Below, one piece after another: positions 7,706 to 15,479 of a stretch of DNA of 24,964 nt (position 1 is its first letter; every line of letters begins with the position of its first letter). Position numbers and translations under genes: made by a program. The notes beneath the pieces were generated by a model that was given only the letters and a program-made list of their open reading frames with translations, was not told the DNA's origin and ran no database searches. The stretch spans positions 1 through 24,964 of the forward strand of contig CAYJKJ010000027.1 of assembly GCA_964370715.1 (NCBI GenBank), written 5' to 3'. This DNA comes from CAYJAY01 sp964370715. GTDB lineage: Bacteria; Bacillota; Clostridia; Oscillospirales; Ruminococcaceae.

Positions 7706-7734
7706 AGTATACAGTTTTTAATGCTATCGGTCAA
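7706..7734 (-). promoter_or_regulatory. Promoter of the MBOAT-SGNH unit
   Basis: On the - strand, TTGACC (7734-7729) and TATACT (7711-7706) have a 17-base spacer. Transcription would start near 7699, giving a leader of about 70 bases before the GTG at 7630. Confidence 0.7.
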
Positions 7735-7752
7735 TACTACGAAACCTAAAAT

Positions 7753-7800
7753 AATAGTTCTTTCTTTAATCGAAAAATATCAGTTAAAGAAAGAACTATT
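7753..7800 (-). terminator. 17-bp inverted repeat, probable terminator of transglutaminase gene
   Basis: AATAGTTCTTTCTTTAA (7753-7769) is the perfect inverse of 7784-7800, with a 14-base loop. On the - strand it is followed only by ATTTTAGG, so the T-tract is poor; the stem is A/T-rich. It lies between the end of the transglutaminase gene (7844) and the promoter of the MBOAT gene (7734), the right place for an end of transcription. Confidence 0.5.
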
Positions 7801-7843
7801 GCTAATCGCATAACAATCATTTTTTATTTTCTACGATATTAAC

Positions 7844-9061
7844 CTACTCCTCATAATACCTATTAAACTTCTCTCCCGTCGCTTCGGGGTATAAACTGCT
7901 GTTCCACACGTGATCAGTTAAACCCATATATTCATCCGTCACGTTGAAAAAGTTGTGGAAAACAGCTGTATCACCTGCAGCGTAAGGGTCGTTCCACGTT
8001 AGGTCTACGTTATACCATTCATCTTCAAGTTTAACCTTGTTCCAAGCGTGTGGTTCGCCGCCTTCAACCGCAACCGTTCCATCCACCGACACGCAGTCTA
8101 TCCCCAAAAGATCCATAAACAGTTGGAACGTCGAGGTATAGCCATAACATATCGCTACTTCATTATACAAAAGCCCATAAGGGTTTTCGTTGTCGGGGTC
8201 GGGGGTTGCGTTGGGGGATTGGCTGTTTGCTTGTTCATCGTATGAAGCGTTCATGATAATATAGTCATGTACCGCACGTTCCTTTTGATAATCGCTCATA
8301 TCGGGGGTTGTTATCTCTTGGATAATCGTTAAACACCGTTCAAGAATAAGATAGTTTTTTTGCGTGAGGTTGCTCATGTTCCCTGTTTCAAAAGCCATAA
8401 TAATCGAATCGCTATCATAAATGTCATCTTCGCTTACCGGTTGGGTCTCATCAAACAACGGTGCATCCTGTTTCGGCGTTTGTAGTATATCGCTCGACAG
8501 TCTCAAAGATCTTTCTTCTTGCTTCGGAATAGGGGGTGGATTGTTTGAAAAACTATCGGCAAACGCTTTGTTCATAGCATCGTTATCGCTCGATATCATC
8601 AACGCAACATAGCTTTTGTTTCTCGCTATAATCCCTTGTTCAGCTAGAAATGCTTGTTCCGGAATATATCCTATAAAGCTATTTGTTCTGCGTTCTATAT
8701 AGCTTTCGAGTTGCTGTTCTGCAAACTCTGCTTTTTGTTCATCTTCAAACAAAAGCACCGTCACTTCGTTTGCTAGCGCTCCGTTTGGATAGCAGATTAT
8801 CCCGTCGATTAGCCCCTCTGTCGTCATCTGATAGTATCGGTCGAAATACTGTTCAAAGTTTTCGTCGTTTGGCGTTAGCGGAAACATCTCCGGCATATCG
8901 CTTTGAGTTGCTAGCATTACCTCCGCTAGTTCGGTTGGGGTGTATAAAGTTTCGGTTGTCTGTTCCGTCGTGCTACATCCGGTTAAAAAACCTAAAAATA
9001 TTACTAAACCTAGTATTAAGCATTTGCAATTTGTATTCAATCCTATTTTTATTAACCTCAT
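7844..9061 (-). CDS. Lipoprotein with DUF4358 and transglutaminase-like domains
   Basis: The 405-residue product has a signal peptide with lipobox LTGC (Cys29), so it is a surface lipoprotein. Residues about 45-165 match the DUF4358 pattern (GLIDGIICYPNGALANEVTV, then EDEQKAEFAEQQLESYIERR). After an acidic/Pro-rich linker, residues about 235-385 form a transglutaminase-like domain with Cys305 in AICYGYTSTF, His338 in EPHAWNKV and Asp353 in YNVDLTW, the expected triad. Such domains cleave or cross-link proteins or peptidoglycan peptides outside the cell; the reaction is not known here. The ATG at 9061 gives a standard signal peptide. AAAGGA lies about 15 bases upstream; in-frame TTG codons at 9064 and 9088 are alternatives. 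It is probably transcribed alone. Confidence 0.82.
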   Translation of the reverse strand: MRLIKIGLNTNCKCLILGLVIFLGFLTGCSTTEQTTETLYTPTELAEVMLATQSDMPEMFPLTPNDENFEQYFDRYYQMTTEGLIDGIICYPNGALANEVTVLLFEDEQKAEFAEQQLESYIERRTNSFIGYIPEQAFLAEQGIIARNKSYVALMISSDNDAMNKAFADSFSNNPPPIPKQEERSLRLSSDILQTPKQDAPLFDETQPVSEDDIYDSDSIIMAFETGNMSNLTQKNYLILERCLTIIQEITTPDMSDYQKERAVHDYIIMNASYDEQANSQSPNATPDPDNENPYGLLYNEVAICYGYTSTFQLFMDLLGIDCVSVDGTVAVEGGEPHAWNKVKLEDEWYNVDLTWNDPYAAGDTAVFHNFFNVTDEYMGLTDHVWNSSLYPEATGEKFNRYYEE

Positions 9062-9129
9062 CAATTTTGTATTTATTCCTTTCGTCAAATGTTTTTTTAA
9101 CTAAAAACAGCATTTACTAATACGCAAAA

Positions 9130-9248
9130 AGTTGAAACAATCTATTTTCAGTCATAACTAACTTTATTAAACAAATATATTGTATAATAACACAAACTAT
9201 ACTTTTTTTCTACAAAAAAATTTTAACAAATTTTAGTTGAAACAATCT
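9130..9248. repeat. Two 14-bp direct repeats in the divergent intergenic region
   Basis: AGTTGAAACAATCT occurs at 9130-9143 and again at 9235-9248, 105 bases apart, in the AT-rich space between two divergent genes. The second copy ends at the possible -35 box of the aminotransferase promoter, so the pair might be a regulator site. Chance repetition in AT-rich DNA is possible. Confidence 0.35.
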
Positions 9249-9275
9249 TGATTTTCTTGTAAAATGTAGTATAAG
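9248..9275 (+). promoter_or_regulatory. Possible promoter of aminotransferase gene
   Basis: TTGATT at 9248-9253 and TATAAG at 9270-9275 with a 16-base spacer. This gives a leader of about 70 bases before the ATG at 9351. The match is moderate. Confidence 0.45.
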
Positions 9276-9350
9276 TTAAAATCAATTATTTGCGGTAGTC
9301 GAAAAGTTTGAAAGTTGAAATTTCAAGCTTAAGGAAGGAATGGTTAAATA

Positions 9351-10565
9351 ATGAAGGAATTTAAAAAATCAACACGACTTAAAAATGTGCTATATGACAT
9401 AAGAGGTCCCGTTCTCGACGAAGCTATGAGGATGGAAAAAAACGGCGAGAAAATAATCAAACTCAACATCGGAAACCCGGCGCCGTTTGGGCTTAAGGCG
9501 AAGGATGCGTTGAACCAAGAAATGATAGCAAAGCTTTCGTTATCGGAGGGCTATTCCGAATCAAGGGGAATACTTCCTGCAAGAAACGCTATATGCGACT
9601 ACTACAAAAAAATCGGCATCTCAAACGCTTCTCCCGATTACATCTACACAGGAAATGGCGTGAGCGAGCTTATCCAGCTTTCTATGCAAGCTTTGTTAAA
9701 CCAAGGGGACGAAATCCTTGTTCCCTCCCCAAACTACCCTCTTTGGACTGCTTCGGTCTCGCTAACGGGAGCCACAGCGGTTCACTATATCTGCGACGAA
9801 CAAAGCGACTGGTTGCCCGACATCAACGACATCAAGAGCAAGATAACCGACAACACAAAGGGAATAGTTTTAATCAACCCCAACAACCCAACAGGGGCGG
9901 TCTATCCGAAACAACTGCTTTTGGATATCGCAAAACTTGCCAAAGAAAAAGAGATTATTGTTTTTTCTGATGAAATCTATGACCGCCTTTTGTTCGACGA
10001 TAATGTCCACTATCCCATTGCCGCCCTTGACCCGGAACTTCTTTGCGTAACATTTGGCGGTCTTTCAAAGTCCCACAACATAGCCGGATATCGACTAGGT
10101 TGGATGATGCTTTCGGGTCCTTTACAACAGATGTCGGGGTATATTGAGGGCATTAATATGCTGTCGTCTATGCGCCTTTGTAGCAACGTTCCGGCTCAAC
10201 AGCTCGCCGAATTTGCTTTAAGCGAATATGGCAAACCAAACCCGCTTATGCTTCCCGGCGGTAGGATTTATGAGCAACGAAATCTTATCTACAAAGCGAT
10301 GAACGATATCCCGGGAGTTTCTGCCGTTAAACCAAAAGGAGCGTTTTATATATTCCCAAAACTCGATATAAAACGGTTTAACATAACGAGCGACGAAAAA
10401 TTTGTGTTCGATTTCCTTAAAGAAAAAAAGATACTATTAGTTCATGGCGGAGGATTCCACCACAGCGAACCAGACCATTTCAGAATCGTGTTTTTGCCTG
10501 AAGTTGAGATGCTTGAAAAAGCTTCAAGCGCTCTTGATGACTTTTTGGCAACATACAAACAGTAG
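9351..10565 (+). CDS. Class I/II aminotransferase, AlaA-like
   Basis: A PLP-dependent aminotransferase of 404 residues, the length of glutamate-pyruvate aminotransferase AlaA. Visible landmarks are NIGNPAPFG at 39-47, the Y/SP substrate block VPSPNYPLW at 124-132, NPNNPTGAVYP at 176-186, SDEIYDRL at 206-213 (Asp207 and Tyr210 hold PLP), and GGLSKSHNIAGYRLGW at 236-251 with the Schiff-base Lys240 and Arg248. The C-terminal Arg for the substrate carboxylate is in HFRIVFLP. AlaA makes alanine from pyruvate and glutamate, but related enzymes act on aspartate or aromatic amino acids, so the substrate is inferred. AAGGAAGGA precedes the ATG. It stands alone, with its own terminator. Confidence 0.88.
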   Translation: MKEFKKSTRLKNVLYDIRGPVLDEAMRMEKNGEKIIKLNIGNPAPFGLKAKDALNQEMIAKLSLSEGYSESRGILPARNAICDYYKKIGISNASPDYIYTGNGVSELIQLSMQALLNQGDEILVPSPNYPLWTASVSLTGATAVHYICDEQSDWLPDINDIKSKITDNTKGIVLINPNNPTGAVYPKQLLLDIAKLAKEKEIIVFSDEIYDRLLFDDNVHYPIAALDPELLCVTFGGLSKSHNIAGYRLGWMMLSGPLQQMSGYIEGINMLSSMRLCSNVPAQQLAEFALSEYGKPNPLMLPGGRIYEQRNLIYKAMNDIPGVSAVKPKGAFYIFPKLDIKRFNITSDEKFVFDFLKEKKILLVHGGGFHHSEPDHFRIVFLPEVEMLEKASSALDDFLATYKQ

Positions 10566-10585
10566 ACCAAACAAGCTAACGCTAA

Positions 10586-10632
10586 AAACAGGTTGCGACA
10601 AAATTGATTTGTCACAACCTGTTTGTTTTTTT
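10586..10632 (+). terminator. Rho-independent terminator of aminotransferase gene
   Basis: 10586-10602 (AAACAGGTTGCGACAAA) pairs with 10608-10624 (TTTGTCACAACCTGTTT) with one C/A mismatch and a 5-base loop, followed by GTTTTTTT. It ends about 10 bases before the stop of the converging CNNM gene. Confidence 0.88.
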
Positions 10633-10642
10633 GCAAAATATA

Positions 10643-11986
10643 TTATTCTTCCGATTTTTTCTCGGATTTTCCGTTGTCGGATTTTTTTGCAAGCACCTTC
10701 GAAATTCTATGGTCGTCAACCTCCAGAACGGTGAAAGTATATCCCGATTCTTCGATAGACGGCCGTTCCCCTTCTTCCGGTATACGGCGCAAACGATCGG
10801 TCAAAAGCCCCGCTATCGTTTCATAATCTCCAACATTCGAGAACACAATCTCAAGATCGTCTTCAACCTCTTCAAGGTCTGCTGTTCCGGCGATGATATA
10901 TTTATCTTCGGCAACTTTTTGGATCTCTTCCGGCTCGTCGTCGAATTCATCTTGGATGTTTCCAACGATGCTTTCGATTAGGTCTTCAACCGTTACAATT
11001 CCTGCCGTTCCGCCATATTCATCAACAACGACGGCTATCTGGCTACGTTTAACCCTCAGCTGCTCAAAAACCTCGTTACAAGGCGCAGTTTCCGGAACAA
11101 AGATTACATCTCTTATGCAATCATCAATTTTAAACTCACGTTTACTTTTAAAGATATATTTCAAAAGGTCTTTAGCAACAACTATACCTTTTATCTCGTC
11201 TATTCCGTCCTCGCCACAAACGGGAATTCTTGAATGTCCCGTCTCGTTTGTTAAGTTGACTATCTCTTCTAGCGATGTGTCGATGCTGATCCATTCAACT
11301 TCGGTTCTATGCGTCATAACATCGTTGACCGAAAGGTTGTTAAATTCAAAGATATTGTGGATCATCTCTTGCTCTGCCGGAGCTATCGTTCCATCCTGTT
11401 CGCCCTCGTCGATCATAAGGCGAATTTCCTCTTCGGTGACCTCTCGGTCTTTGTCGTTAGGGTCGATTCCTATGAGGCGCAAAACACCATTTGTCGAATG
11501 AGTTAAAAGCCAAATAAAAGGAGTTGAAACGATCGAGATATATTTTAGCGGCTGTGCTGCCATCTTTGAAATCGCTTCGGGATTTTTCATAGCAAGACGT
11601 TTTGGAACAAGTTCTCCGAAAACCAGCGTTGCATATGAAAGAAGCAACGTTATAACCACCAGCGAAACCGCTCTCACGGTGTCGGCCGGTATGCTCGTGT
11701 CTTTAAACCAATAAACGAAATATTCCGAAAAACTATCCGCCGCAAATGCGGAAGAGAGAAACCCCGAAAGGGTGACCCCCACTTGAATAGTTGCCAAAAA
11801 CTTTCCCGGTTCTTCGATAAGTCTAAACAAAATTTTTGAAGTTTTGTTTCCGCTTAGAGCATCTTTTTTAAGTTTTGCATCGTTTAAAGTTATAACTGCA
11901 ATTTCGCTCATTGAAAAAAAGCCGTTTATCAAAATGAGGACTAATAATAGAATAATACTACCTAATATAGTTTCGCCGTCAGGCAT
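10643..11986 (-). CDS. CNNM/CorC-HlyC family membrane protein with CBS pair
   Basis: The 447-residue product belongs to the 'hemolysin-like' CNNM family, thought to move or sense divalent cations such as Mg2+. An N-terminal DUF21/CNNM part with membrane segments at about 7-29, 60-84, 101-125 and 143-160 includes INGFFSMSEIAV and FGELVPKRLAM. Two CBS motifs follow (VNDVMTHRTEVEWISI; DDCIRDVIFVPETAP with VVVDEYGGTAGIVTVEDLIE), then a CorC_HlyC domain and a Lys/Ser tail. The ATG at 11986 has AAGGAG 6 bases upstream; an in-frame GTG at 12007 would include that site in the coding region. It follows deoC by 36 bases and is the last gene of the - strand run. Confidence 0.9.
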   Translation of the reverse strand: MPDGETILGSIILLLVLILINGFFSMSEIAVITLNDAKLKKDALSGNKTSKILFRLIEEPGKFLATIQVGVTLSGFLSSAFAADSFSEYFVYWFKDTSIPADTVRAVSLVVITLLLSYATLVFGELVPKRLAMKNPEAISKMAAQPLKYISIVSTPFIWLLTHSTNGVLRLIGIDPNDKDREVTEEEIRLMIDEGEQDGTIAPAEQEMIHNIFEFNNLSVNDVMTHRTEVEWISIDTSLEEIVNLTNETGHSRIPVCGEDGIDEIKGIVVAKDLLKYIFKSKREFKIDDCIRDVIFVPETAPCNEVFEQLRVKRSQIAVVVDEYGGTAGIVTVEDLIESIVGNIQDEFDDEPEEIQKVAEDKYIIAGTADLEEVEDDLEIVFSNVGDYETIAGLLTDRLRRIPEEGERPSIEESGYTFTVLEVDDHRISKVLAKKSDNGKSEKKSEE

Positions 11987-12022
11987 CTTTTTCTCCTTTT
12001 CAAACACATATGTATTTTTTTA

Positions 12023-12688
12023 TTAATAATCAAGTGCATTGCTGCCTTTGAGTATTTCAATTGCACTGCTCGTTCCGAGCCTGTCGCATCCTAGCTCAAC
12101 AAAAGCATTTATATCATCAATGTTTTTCATGCCGCCTGCCGCTTTAACTTTAACGTTTTCTCCGATATGTTGTTTAAACAGTTTAACATCTTCGACAGTA
12201 GCTCCCGCCGTTCCAAAACCGGTTGACGTCTTGATAAAATCAGCGCCGGCTTTTGTCACTATCTCGCAAAGTTTAATCTTCTCTGTTTCGGAAAGATAAC
12301 ACGTTTCGATTATAACCTTTAATATATTATCTCCGCAAGCTTTTTTTATCGCTTCTATCTCCAAAAGAACTTTATCAAACTCTTCATTTTTAACGTCGCC
12401 GATGTTGATAACCATATCAATCTCATCAGCTCCGTTTGAAATAGCGTCTTTTGTTTCAAAAACTTTCGTTTCGGTTGTCGAATATCCTAACGGAAAACCA
12501 ATAACTGTGCAGATAGTTAGTTTGTCGCCAAAGTTTTCTTTAACCCGTTTAACATAGGAAGCCGGTATACAAACCGACGCCGTGTTATATTTAATCGCTT
12601 GTTCGCAAAGTTGTTTAATTGAATCAAAATCTGCAAAGGCTTTGAGCTGTGTATGGTCAACTCTTTTGAGTATGTTGCTGTTTTCCAT
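12023..12688 (-). CDS. deoC: Deoxyribose-phosphate aldolase
   Basis: Splits 2-deoxyribose 5-phosphate into glyceraldehyde 3-phosphate and acetaldehyde in deoxynucleoside breakdown. The 221-residue product is full length and carries the class I aldolase residues: Schiff-base Lys153 in DFIKTSTGFG, proton-relay Lys182 in VKVKAAGGM and Asp91 in DEIDMVINIG; also VCIPASYV and VIGFPLG near the N-terminus. AAGGAG lies 8 bases before ATG 12688; a TTG immediately before that ATG is a less likely start. The usual partners (deoB, nucleoside phosphorylase, cdd) are not in the window; here it sits between the Gln-rich zinc-ribbon gene (56 bases upstream) and the CNNM gene. Confidence 0.94.
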   Translation of the reverse strand: MENSNILKRVDHTQLKAFADFDSIKQLCEQAIKYNTASVCIPASYVKRVKENFGDKLTICTVIGFPLGYSTTETKVFETKDAISNGADEIDMVINIGDVKNEEFDKVLLEIEAIKKACGDNILKVIIETCYLSETEKIKLCEIVTKAGADFIKTSTGFGTAGATVEDVKLFKQHIGENVKVKAAGGMKNIDDINAFVELGCDRLGTSSAIEILKGSNALDY

Positions 12689-12744
12689 CAAAAGCGCTCC
12701 TTAATATTTTTATAAACTTACTCGCATATTTAAAATCATTTTAA

Positions 12745-14325
12745 TTATGCGGCATCTTGGGTTTCGGGGGTCGTTGTCGCCTCGGGAGAAACTGTTGCTC
12801 CCGAAACTTTGGTGAATCTCATATCATAATACGAAGTCTGTGTGCTGTCGTAGTATTCCCTTAATACCATCTCGGTGTCGTTTCTTGTGACAAAAATTCT
12901 GTCGTAGTAGTAGTTGTTTTCGCCCTCTGTATAGTGTAGCACCAATCGTTTGTTTTCAACGTCGACGCTAACTGTTCCGCTTATCGTCGATTCGGTCTGC
13001 CAACTTCCGGTTTCATATCCTTTTGGATCGCTGTCGTTTGGAACAAGATATTTAAGGGTGAACGTTCCATCTTCGCCAAATGTTAGGTATTCAACCATAT
13101 TTTGTCCGCTGTTTTCGGTATAGGTGAATTCATCCGACAACCAAGAACCGATAATATATTCCGAATACGGATTATCTTGATCCTCTGTCGAACCGCCCAA
13201 AAGCGGAGACACAACGAAAATAGCCGCAAGAACACCAAGAACCGCTACTCCAACAAATATAAGCACCGTTATTATGATAGATTTAACACTCTTTGGTTTA
13301 TCATCATCGCTATCGTCGTGGCCTCCTTGTTGAGGCATTCCGGCAGTAGGTGTTTCTTGTTCTCCCTTTCCAAAAAGTTTCTTTTTGGTTTTTTTGGTCT
13401 TTTCCTCTGCTTCAAGCTCCAAAATCCCTGTCATTCCCATATCTGCCCTCATGTTTGGTATAGTTTGGGTTTGGGAATTTCTGTTTTGATTACGGTCTTG
13501 AATAGGTTTGAGAGGTGTCGGTTTTAATGGGCGCATATCCCCTCTGTTTTGCCCTTGCATATTATACCCCGGTTGTTGTTGCTGTTGTGGGTGGGGCTGT
13601 TGGGGATGGCCTTGGAACTGCTGAAGCTGTTGATAGCCCTCCGGTCTGCCATGTTGTTGCATCTGCCCACCCGGCATCTGTTGCGGCCTTTGAGCCGGTT
13701 GCCCTTGCATCTGCTGGGGTCTTTCGTATTGAGGTGTGTTTGGAATCTGTTGTCCATTAGGCATCTTGGATTGAGCCGGTGGTCGTTGCTGTTGAACATT
13801 GCCCATCTGTTGCCCTGAAGGTTGTCCTTGATGCGGTATATGTTGTGTTGGTTGTATAGCGCTTTGTTGTGGGTTTTGGGGTTGTCCTTGCTGTTGCATC
13901 GGTTGTCTTTGAGGTTGAACCTGTTGAACAGGTTGTTGCACCGATTGCTGTTGCTGAATTGGTTGCTGTGGTTGTTGTGGCTGAGCCGGTTGTTGCTGAA
14001 CAGGTTGAGCCGCCTGAGGCGGTTGCTGAGCCTGTATAGGTTGCCCTTGTGGTGGCATCTGTTGGTAGCTATAGTTTTGTTGCGGCGCCATATTGTTTGG
14101 GTTTTGGGGTTGTCCGTATGCCCCCATATTTATGTTTTGTTTTGAACCAAATTCTCTTGTCGTTTGAACTTCGTTTTGATTAAACTGGTTTTGAACAGCA
14201 TCATTTTGCGCTGAAACGTCGTTCGCCTGATGATTTTGGCCGCCACTCTTGATGTGACCGCATATCGGGCAAACAACCTCATTTTCCGCCATTGGGCATC
14301 CGCATTTTTCACATTCGTAATTCAT
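12745..14325 (-). CDS. Zinc-ribbon, Gln/Pro-rich, single-pass membrane protein
   Basis: I do not recognise the whole protein (526 residues). Seen in order: a zinc ribbon with Cys5, Cys8, Cys19 and Cys22 (CEKCGCP; CPICGH); a very long disordered segment at about 30-290 made largely of Gln, Pro, Asn, Gly and Met; a basic stretch KTKKTKKKLFGK at 309-320; one membrane segment at about 349-374; and an extracellular domain at about 385-508 with GSW, LTFGEDGTFTLKY and alternating strands, like lipocalin-type DUF5640 domains. Topology is probably zinc ribbon and Gln-rich part inside, sensor-like domain outside. GAGG lies 9 bases before the ATG and overlaps the stop codon of the DUF2752 gene, so translation is probably coupled. 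Function unknown; scaffold or envelope sensor are guesses. Confidence 0.85.
   Translation of the reverse strand: MNYECEKCGCPMAENEVVCPICGHIKSGGQNHQANDVSAQNDAVQNQFNQNEVQTTREFGSKQNINMGAYGQPQNPNNMAPQQNYSYQQMPPQGQPIQAQQPPQAAQPVQQQPAQPQQPQQPIQQQQSVQQPVQQVQPQRQPMQQQGQPQNPQQSAIQPTQHIPHQGQPSGQQMGNVQQQRPPAQSKMPNGQQIPNTPQYERPQQMQGQPAQRPQQMPGGQMQQHGRPEGYQQLQQFQGHPQQPHPQQQQQPGYNMQGQNRGDMRPLKPTPLKPIQDRNQNRNSQTQTIPNMRADMGMTGILELEAEEKTKKTKKKLFGKGEQETPTAGMPQQGGHDDSDDDKPKSVKSIIITVLIFVGVAVLGVLAAIFVVSPLLGGSTEDQDNPYSEYIIGSWLSDEFTYTENSGQNMVEYLTFGEDGTFTLKYLVPNDSDPKGYETGSWQTESTISGTVSVDVENKRLVLHYTEGENNYYYDRIFVTRNDTEMVLREYYDSTQTSYYDMRFTKVSGATVSPEATTTPETQDAA
13456..14238 (-). repeat. Gln/Pro low-complexity coding region
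   Basis: Codons 30-290 of the zinc-ribbon membrane protein, dominated by CAA, CAG and CCN codons. It is degenerate low-complexity sequence with recurring QQP, QPQQ and GQP words, not an exact tandem array. It creates long Leu-rich open frames on the + strand that are not genes. Confidence 0.8.
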
Positions 14326-14337
14326 ATTAATACAACC

Positions 14338-14712
14338 TCACATTAATATATTCAAAATATTTTTTATAAGTAAAGACGTTACCAAACAAACACACATAAT
14401 CCCTGCCGGTATTAAAAAATTCAACGACCTATCGATCTTTTTTATGAAACAATAGGTATTAAACACAACCAAAACAACAAGCCAAACCGCTGTTAAAAGT
14501 GGCAACGGATTTTGAAGAAACGATTCAACAAACCTAAAATCGAACAGCAGACCTACCGCAGTTGTTATCCCACAAGTTGGGCAAAAAATACCCAAAGCAG
14601 ATCTTATCACACATGGAAAAGAAAAGTTTCCAACCTTTACATAAAGACCGCAAACAACAAATGACCCCAAAAGAACCAACGAAATTATAAGACGTTTTTT
14701 TGTTTGTATCAT
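14338..14712 (-). CDS. DUF2752 membrane protein
   Basis: A 124-residue integral membrane protein with hydrophobic segments at about 8-27, 68-92 and 100-122 and the DUF2752 signature CPTCGITTAVGLL at 44-56, where the two Cys flank a membrane loop. DUF2752 proteins have no established function; they are often seen next to zinc-ribbon and TM2/CD225-type membrane proteins, as here. The ATG at 14712 lies 19 bases after the zinc-ribbon/DUF4190 gene and has no clear ribosome site, which suggests coupled translation; its stop overlaps the ribosome site of the next gene, 12 bases away. Confidence 0.8.
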   Translation of the reverse strand: MIQTKKRLIISLVLLGSFVVCGLYVKVGNFSFPCVIRSALGIFCPTCGITTAVGLLFDFRFVESFLQNPLPLLTAVWLVVLVVFNTYCFIKKIDRSLNFLIPAGIMCVCLVTSLLIKNILNILM

Positions 14713-14731
14713 TTTTTAAACTGCAATATAA

Positions 14732-15235
14732 TTATGACCTAAACATTGTCGCAAAATTGTCGAAATAAAATGAATCAAATCCGCCAAACGAATCATATAA
14801 AAACGGATCAACTGCAAACGAAACCATCGTTTCAAACGCTGCATAGGTTAGCGAGAAAACGATAGCTACAAAAACACCAAACAAAATTCCGATGATCCCC
14901 AAAATTAAACCGATAATCGCAAAATCGCTTTTTTGGCTTTTTCGCCCTAGAATACCAAAGACAACTGCCGGAATACCAAACAAAAATCCAGTCACAGCGG
15001 TAAAGCAAGATACTATCGAAAGCCCCCCTAAAACGAGCGAAACTATGCCCATCCAGTTTCTTTTGCTGTCTCTTATGTCAACCGGTTGAAACGGAGTTTC
15101 TGTCGCACTGCTTTGAGTTTGGCTTTGCGTGTCGTTTTGCATCATTGGTTCAGCTTGAACTTCAAGTTGCTTTGCGCAGTATGGGCAAACATTAAAATCA
15201 GATTGAACTTCCCTGAAACAGCCGTTGCATTTCAT
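14732..15235 (-). CDS. Zinc-ribbon protein with DUF4190-like membrane domain
   Basis: The 167-residue product starts with a zinc ribbon (Cys3, Cys6, Cys17, Cys20: CNGCF; CPYC), then a polar Gln/Ser/Thr linker at 25-58, then hydrophobic segments at about 62-98 and 105-131 containing MGIVSLVLGGLSIVSC and FAIIGLILGIIGILFG, the DUF4190 pattern. The C-terminal 30 residues are rich in Phe and Asp (FGGFDSFYFDNFATMF). The function is unknown. GGGAGAAG lies about 8 bases before the ATG. It is the first gene of the run that reads into DUF2752, the Gln-rich zinc-ribbon gene, deoC and the CNNM gene, and a consensus promoter lies about 60 bases upstream. Confidence 0.8.
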   Translation of the reverse strand: MKCNGCFREVQSDFNVCPYCAKQLEVQAEPMMQNDTQSQTQSSATETPFQPVDIRDSKRNWMGIVSLVLGGLSIVSCFTAVTGFLFGIPAVVFGILGRKSQKSDFAIIGLILGIIGILFGVFVAIVFSLTYAAFETMVSFAVDPFLYDSFGGFDSFYFDNFATMFRS

Positions 15236-15294
15236 AATAGTATCTTCTCCCTATATTAAATAAATATCAAATTTAAGTTCTTATATACTATATT

Positions 15295-15323
15295 ATTTTA
15301 TTATATTAACAATATAATGTCAA
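15295..15323 (-). promoter_or_regulatory. Promoter of the zinc-ribbon/DUF2752 operon
   Basis: On the - strand, TTGACA (15323-15318) and TAAAAT (15300-15295) with a 17-base spacer, inside an AT-rich stretch. Transcription would start near 15288, about 50 bases before the first start codon. Confidence 0.75.
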
Positions 15324-15479
15324 ATAAATTAAATAAAAATCTTTAAAACACCGATAGCTCAAATATGCCTTGCGAAATTTTGCATAATAATCTATGAACA
15401 AACCACATCATAGTTTATCAATTAAAGCTTTTAAAACATAAAATATATCTACCTTGAAAATCTTGATTTTTTAACAATC

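Noticed and set aside
13515..14145. Leu-rich open frames on the + strand
   Set aside because: They are the complement of CAA/CAG/CCN codons of the Gln/Pro-rich protein; composition alone explains them.
13456..14238. Repetitive DNA resembling a CRISPR or tandem array
   Set aside because: There are no constant-length repeats with unique spacers; it is degenerate low-complexity coding sequence in frame with the gene.
10643..15235. The - strand run as a defence or phage-related island
   Set aside because: It contains deoC and a CNNM protein, ordinary chromosomal genes, with no nuclease, integrase or toxin motif, and no att-like repeats.
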